A stretch of 21,129 nt of DNA, taken from positions 18,544 to 39,672 of the forward strand of contig JAQDPW010000019.1 of assembly GCA_027659245.1 (NCBI GenBank). Direction: 5' to 3'. Positions 17,959 through 21,129 of this stretch are shown in pieces (within the stretch, counting starts at the first letter, position 1; the number at the start of each line of letters is the position of its first letter). The notes beneath the pieces were generated by a model. The model was not told where the DNA came from, did no database searches, and worked only from the letters and a program-made list of their open reading frames with translations. Source of the stretch: Streptococcaceae bacterium AM104-57. GTDB lineage: Bacteria > Bacillota > Bacilli > Lactobacillales > Streptococcaceae. The translations under genes were made by a program, and so were the position numbers.

Positions 17959-17987
17959 AGTATATCATTTTCTGTGAGCGTTTACAA
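17959..17987 (-). promoter_or_regulatory. nox promoter with overlapping cre site
   Basis: On the minus strand TTGTAA (17987-17982), a 17-bp spacer and TATACT (17964-17959, preceded by TG-A) form a good promoter. TGTAAACGCTCACA at 17986-17973 fully matches the catabolite-responsive consensus TGNAANCGNWNNCA and covers part of the -35 box and the spacer, so CcpA binding should repress nox. Confidence 0.75.
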
Positions 17988-18130
17988 GTTTTTTACTTAT
18001 TTTCCTTTATTTTCCTTTATTTTCGAAAATATTGAAAACATATATTAACTCATTTCCAACGTTTTTGAAATTGATTTTAAGAAAAATTAGTTTATTTGAG
18101 CATATCTCTTGACCTTTTGTAAAAAACAAA
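17988..18130. other. AT-rich spacer between the nox and apbE promoters
   Basis: The middle of the roughly 330-bp nox-apbE gap. It holds two adjacent copies of TTTCCTTTAT (18001-18020), a 12-bp palindrome ATTTTCGAAAAT (18019-18030) and A/T tracts. I see no gene, no further cre site and no convincing Rex operator. Confidence 0.5.
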
Positions 18131-18159
18131 TTGTGAAAACGCTAACTTTATGATATTCT
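18131..18159 (+). promoter_or_regulatory. apbE operon promoter with overlapping cre site
   Basis: TTGTGA (18131-18136), a 17-bp spacer ending in TG-A, and TATTCT (18154-18159) form an extended -10 promoter. TGAAAACGCTAACT at 18134-18147 matches the looser cre consensus (final W instead of A) and covers the -35 box and the spacer, so CcpA control is likely. The start site would fall near 18166. Confidence 0.7.
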
Positions 18160-18165
18160 ATTTAC

Positions 18166-18234
18166 ATGGAAATAAAATATAAATCTTCAAATCACTTTCA
18201 TGACAGGATTTACAACTATTTCCAATTGATTTGA
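18166..18234 (+). CDS. Possible 22-codon leader peptide before apbE
   Basis: An ATG at 18166 falls at the predicted transcription start, so any product would be leaderless. The frame begins MEIKYKSS and ends in QLI with a TGA at 18232-18234 that touches the apbE ribosome binding site AAGGGAG. It has no similarity I recognise. Its 3' end spans one arm of an 8-bp inverted repeat (TTCAAATC at 18186-18193 with GATTTGAA at 18228-18235). It may be chance; I list it because start, stop and hairpin all coincide with control points. Confidence 0.25.
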   Translation: MEIKYKSSNHFHDRIYNYFQLI

Positions 18235-18248
18235 AGGGAGTTGATTTT

Positions 18249-19169
18249 TTGCCTCTCAGTTCATTATCTGAACGGTTAATGGGAACTACGATTACTATTT
18301 CCTTGGTACATGAACAAGCGGATAATCTTCTCCGTCAAGCTTTTGATTTGCTCAAGGAACTTGAATTTCGCTTCAACGCCAATAGTTCTGAATCGGAATT
18401 GATGCAAATCAACCATCAGGCTGGAATTGCCCCAGTTAAGGTCCACCCTGATTTGTTTGAACTGATTTCTTTAGGTTTAGACCATAGTCTAGCTCCTGGA
18501 AGTCATCTCAATATCAGTATCGGTCCCTTGGTTCAAACCTGGCGTATTGGTTTTTCCGATGCGAAAGTTGCTAGTCCTGAAGAAATTGCTTCCGTTTTAC
18601 CATTAATAGATCCCCGTTTTATCAAACTTGATTCAATTTCTTCTACTGTTTTCTTAGAAAAGAAAGGAATGAAAATTGATTTAGGTTGTCTAGCAAAGGG
18701 CTATAGCGCAGATAAGGTTGCTACTTTCTTAAAAGAAAATGGTGTCACTTCTGCTCTTATCAATCTTGGAGGAAATATCCTTACCATTGGTAATAACCAA
18801 GCCAGAAATGGACAACCTTGGCAAATTGGTATTCAAGACCCTAATCATCCACGTGGTAATCACCTGATGACCTTGTCTATTACTGGAAAATCTGTTGTTA
18901 CTTCTGGAATTTATGAACGGCATCTTGAAATCGATGGAAAGGATTATCATCACATTTTTGATAGTGAAACTGGCTATCCTATTGAAACGGATTTGGCTAG
19001 TTTAACGATTATATCTGACCGCTCTGTTGACGGCGAGATATGGACCACACGATTGTTTGGTGAGCGCAGCGCTTCTATCATGTGGCAAATCGAAAATATC
19101 GAGGGAATCGAAGCCATCCTCATTGACAAAGATGGACGCATCGCTTGTTCATCTGGTATCCAACGGTAA
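18249..19169 (+). CDS. apbE: ApbE-type FAD:protein FMN transferase (cytoplasmic)
   Basis: A 306-residue ApbE. Family blocks in order: ERLMGTTITISLV at the N-terminus, FRFNANSSESELMQINHQAG, GPLVQTWRIG, KIDLGCLAKGYSADKVATFL, SALINLGGNI, and the FAD-binding HIFDSETGYPIETDLASLTII. ApbE splits FAD and transfers FMN to a Thr/Ser in Dxx(S/T)GA(T/S) motifs. There is no signal peptide or lipobox, so it should work in the cytoplasm. The usual Mg2+ ligand pair D...T appears as Glu263 and Thr267. I chose TTG 18249 with AAGGGAG eight bases upstream; TTG 18231 would place that site inside the gene, and ATG 18279 would cut into a family block. It is the first gene of a three-gene operon whose last product carries two candidate target motifs. 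Confidence 0.9.
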   Translation: MPLSSLSERLMGTTITISLVHEQADNLLRQAFDLLKELEFRFNANSSESELMQINHQAGIAPVKVHPDLFELISLGLDHSLAPGSHLNISIGPLVQTWRIGFSDAKVASPEEIASVLPLIDPRFIKLDSISSTVFLEKKGMKIDLGCLAKGYSADKVATFLKENGVTSALINLGGNILTIGNNQARNGQPWQIGIQDPNHPRGNHLMTLSITGKSVVTSGIYERHLEIDGKDYHHIFDSETGYPIETDLASLTIISDRSVDGEIWTTRLFGERSASIMWQIENIEGIEAILIDKDGRIACSSGIQR

Positions 19170-19202
19170 ATCATTAATAATGCAAAAGAGAAAGGAAAGC
19201 CC

Positions 19203-19808
19203 ATGCTTAAACTTATTGCTATTGTAGGAACCAACTCTAAACGTTCCACAAACCGCCAACTGCTTCAATATATGCAAAAACACTTTGCTGATAAAGCAGA
19301 AATCGAATTGGTCGAAATTAAAGATCTTCCAGTTTTCAACAAACCAGCCGACAAACAAATCCCGGCTGAGGCTATGGAAATCGTAGCTAAAATCGAAGCA
19401 GCTGATGGTGTGATTATCGGTACTCCTGAATACGATCACTCAATTCCTGCTGTTCTTATGAGCGCTCTTGCTTGGATTTCTTATGGAGTATTTCCACTTC
19501 TTAACAAACCAGTGATGATCACAGGTGCTTCATACGGTACACTCGGTTCATCACGTGCTCAATTACAACTCCGTCAAATCTTGAATGCACCAGAAATTAA
19601 AGCAAATGTTCTCCCGGATGAGTTCTTGCTCTCTCATTCTCTTCAAGCATTCGATAAGAATGGTGACTTGGTAGATCTTGATGTCATCAAGAAATTAGAT
19701 GCCATCTTTGATGACTTCCGTATCTTTGTTAAAGTGACTGAAAAATTGCGTAACGCACAAGAACTTCTCCGTAAAGATGCAGAAGAATTTGACTGGGAAA
19801 ATTTGTAA
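19203..19808 (+). CDS. NAD(P)H-dependent FMN reductase family protein
   Basis: A 201-residue flavodoxin-like protein of the FMN_red family. The phosphate-binding loop GTNSKRSTNRQLL is at residues 9-21, and the FMN-contacting GTPEYDHSIPAVLMSALAWIS is near residue 75. Family members reduce free or bound flavins, quinones or azo compounds with NAD(P)H. It has no flavinylation motif. It is a tandem paralogue of the N-terminal half of the next protein (shared ADGVII, NKPVMI-GASY, SRAQ-LR-IL-AP), so the two probably arose by duplication and may pair. It lies 33 bp after apbE with AAAGGA upstream of its ATG. Confidence 0.88.
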   Translation: MLKLIAIVGTNSKRSTNRQLLQYMQKHFADKAEIELVEIKDLPVFNKPADKQIPAEAMEIVAKIEAADGVIIGTPEYDHSIPAVLMSALAWISYGVFPLLNKPVMITGASYGTLGSSRAQLQLRQILNAPEIKANVLPDEFLLSHSLQAFDKNGDLVDLDVIKKLDAIFDDFRIFVKVTEKLRNAQELLRKDAEEFDWENL

Positions 19809-19825
19809 GATAGGAGATCGAAAGA

Positions 19826-21061
19826 ATGAAATTTGTTGGACTTGTTGGATCAAACTACGACCAATCATATAACCGCAAACTCTTGGAATTCATCCGTCGT
19901 AACTTCAAACTAAAATTTGAATTAGAAGTTCTTGAAATTGATGAAGTTCCAATGTTTAATCAAGATGAAAAATGGGATGAAAGCTTCCAATTGCGCCTTC
20001 TTTACAATAAAATTACTCGTGCTGATGGTGTCATTATTGCTACTCCAGAGCACAACCACACTATTTCTGCTTCACTTAAGTCAGTCCTTGAATGGCTTTC
20101 ATACGAAGTTCATCCATTCGAAAACAAACCAGTTATGATTGTGGGTGCTTCATACTACGATCAAGGAACTTCACGTGCTCAAGTTCACCTTCGTAAGATT
20201 CTTGACGCTCCAGGGGTGAATGCCTACACATTACCAGGTAATGAATTCCTTCTTGGAAAAGCTAAAGAAGCTTTTGATGCTAACGGAAATATTATCAACG
20301 AAGGAACTGTTAAATTCCTTGAAACTTGTTTAGATAACTTTGTCAAATACGTGGGAGTCGTTTCTAAATTGAAAAAACCAAAACCAATTGAACCAGAAGA
20401 CTTGGATTGTGGAAAACCAATCGCTACAACTATTACAGAAGTTGACCCTGATGATCCAGAATGGGTAGAAAAAGTTGCAGAAATTACAGGTGCTGTATCT
20501 GGGGATACATACGTTAAACTTGACCATGGTATCCTTACAGTTAACCAAATTGATATGTTCTTGAAAGCTATGCCATTTGAATTGACATATGCTGACGATA
20601 ACAACCAATTCCTATACTACAACAACGCTCACCAAGATCCAGAAACCATGTTTGCGAAACGTGTACCACCTCAATCTGGTAGCCGTATGTCAACAGTTCA
20701 CGGATCACTTCCACCCGCACGTATGAAAAACGTTGAGTGGGTTATTGGAACTCTTAGAAACGGTAACCAAGAATACGTACGTACAATTGTTCCTGGTTCA
20801 CCTGCTGGTGTTATCAATACTCACAACTACCAAGCAATGTACTATCCTGACGGATCATATGCTGGTATCAATGAAATTGTCTTTAACTTCCAACCATGGC
20901 TTGACTGGTACTTGAAAGAAACAGGTCAACGTTTGGTAGGAGGAAGCGGACCGTTTGCTCCTGCTGGAGGCCACGGTGACGCAGATGCTACTTCTGGCGC
21001 TTCTGACTCAGCTGATGGCGGCCATGGAGATGCGGATGCTACTTCTGGGGCAAGTAACTAA
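19826..21061 (+). CDS. FMN reductase-PAS fusion with C-terminal flavinylation-motif tail
   Basis: A 411-residue three-part protein. Residues about 1-185 are a FMN_red domain (GSNYDQSYNRKLL, ATPEHNHTISASLKSVLEWLS). After an acidic linker, residues about 235-360 resemble the PAS_10/DUF438 type of PAS domain: FELTYADDNNQFLYYN, then STVHGSLPPARMKNVEWVI with His292, then a strand-rich GVINTHNYQAMYYPDGSYAGINEIVFNF. Residues 370-411 are a Gly/Ala/Asp-rich tail with two DATSGAS heptapeptides (387-393 and 404-410), which fit the ApbE acceptor consensus. No signal or membrane segment is seen. I infer a soluble NAD(P)H-driven flavoprotein that receives covalent FMN on its tail from the ApbE encoded upstream. 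The physiological electron acceptor is unknown. Confidence 0.85.
   Translation: MKFVGLVGSNYDQSYNRKLLEFIRRNFKLKFELEVLEIDEVPMFNQDEKWDESFQLRLLYNKITRADGVIIATPEHNHTISASLKSVLEWLSYEVHPFENKPVMIVGASYYDQGTSRAQVHLRKILDAPGVNAYTLPGNEFLLGKAKEAFDANGNIINEGTVKFLETCLDNFVKYVGVVSKLKKPKPIEPEDLDCGKPIATTITEVDPDDPEWVEKVAEITGAVSGDTYVKLDHGILTVNQIDMFLKAMPFELTYADDNNQFLYYNNAHQDPETMFAKRVPPQSGSRMSTVHGSLPPARMKNVEWVIGTLRNGNQEYVRTIVPGSPAGVINTHNYQAMYYPDGSYAGINEIVFNFQPWLDWYLKETGQRLVGGSGPFAPAGGHGDADATSGASDSADGGHGDADATSGASN
20966..21058 (+). repeat. Duplicated tail encoding two flavinylation motifs
   Basis: Residues 381-393 and 398-410 are the same peptide, GGHGDADATSGAS, separated by DSAD; the last residue is Asn411. The codons differ at the third base for His, Gly, Asp, Ala and Gly, and the last Ser is TCT in one and AGT in the other. 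Candidate FMN acceptors are Ser393 (21002-21004) and Ser410 (21053-21055). Confidence 0.85.
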
Positions 21062-21071
21062 TAACTAACAA

Positions 21072-21095
21072 AAGAGGTTGGGCAAAAAGTCTCTT
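21072..21095 (+). terminator. Weak terminator-like hairpin after the flavoprotein operon
   Basis: AAGAG at 21072-21076 pairs with CTCTT at 21091-21095, extendable by wobble pairs. The sequence GAGGTTGGGCAAAAAGTC resembles the left end of the element at 16311 (GAGGCTGGGACAAAAGTC), so it may be a decayed copy that continues past the window edge. Confidence 0.4.
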
Positions 21096-21129
21096 CAAAA
21101 TCAAACCACACAGTGATTCCAGTCTTGAA

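Noticed and set aside
17972..17988. Possible Rex operator at the nox promoter
   Set aside because: The two halves are imperfect and only 2 bp apart instead of 4; the cre match is complete.
18131..18148. Possible Rex operator at the apbE promoter (TTGTGAA half-site)
   Set aside because: The second half-site TTCACAA is absent at the right spacing, and the same bases fit a cre site better.
18231..18248. Earlier TTG start for apbE giving six extra residues
   Set aside because: It would put the AAGGGAG ribosome binding site inside the gene and has no such site of its own.
1..21129. CRISPR array, tRNA, rRNA, tmRNA or BOX/RUP repeats
   Set aside because: I saw no regularly spaced repeats, no cloverleaf or ssrA sequence, and no recognisable BOX or RUP consensus.

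Overview
The window is a low-GC Firmicute chromosome segment that reads as a mitis-group Streptococcus (S. pneumoniae / mitis / oralis type). Three things point there: a ComX-type combox in front of coiA; the gene order ybeY-dgkA-era-mutM-coaE-pmrA-rpmG-secG-rnr-smpB-tehB ... coiA-pepF-O-methyltransferase with pavA divergent from ybeY; and proteins close to what I remember of the pneumococcal ones. Species assignment is from memory and not tested.

Layout. (1) 1-4230, minus strand: a late-competence unit coiA-pepF-O-methyltransferase behind a combox, followed by a stand-alone serine recombinase whose ribosome binding site lies inside a terminator-like hairpin. (2) 4236-4923, minus: a HicAB toxin-antitoxin cassette with its own consensus promoter, bracketed by two similar terminators, sitting between tehB and coiA. 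(3) 4954-13654, minus: an eleven-gene housekeeping run, ybeY to tehB, with tight or overlapping genes (ribosome maturation and rRNA processing, undecaprenol kinase, Era GTPase, DNA repair, CoA synthesis, efflux, L33, SecG, RNase R, SmpB, TehB-like). (4) 13682-16350, plus: pavA/rqcH and a YitT-family membrane protein, ending at a terminator inside a structured intergenic repeat. (5) 16504-21129: nox (minus) and, divergently, a three-gene operon (plus) of ApbE flavin transferase, an FMN reductase and an FMN-reductase/PAS fusion.

The most interesting part is region 5. The apbE product has no signal peptide or lipobox and so should be cytoplasmic. The last protein of its operon ends in a low-complexity tail with two copies of a DATSGAS heptapeptide, which fits the ApbE flavinylation consensus Dxx(S/T)GA(T/S). 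The two copies encode the same peptide with different codons, as expected if the peptide is selected. I infer an intracellular system in which ApbE attaches FMN covalently to the tail of a soluble flavin reductase. Both divergent promoters (nox and apbE) overlap good catabolite-responsive elements, so oxygen-consuming NADH oxidase and this flavoprotein system are probably both under CcpA control.

Regions 3 and 4 together hold two ribosome-rescue systems: SmpB with RNase R (trans-translation) and PavA/RqcH (C-terminal tailing on 50S subunits).
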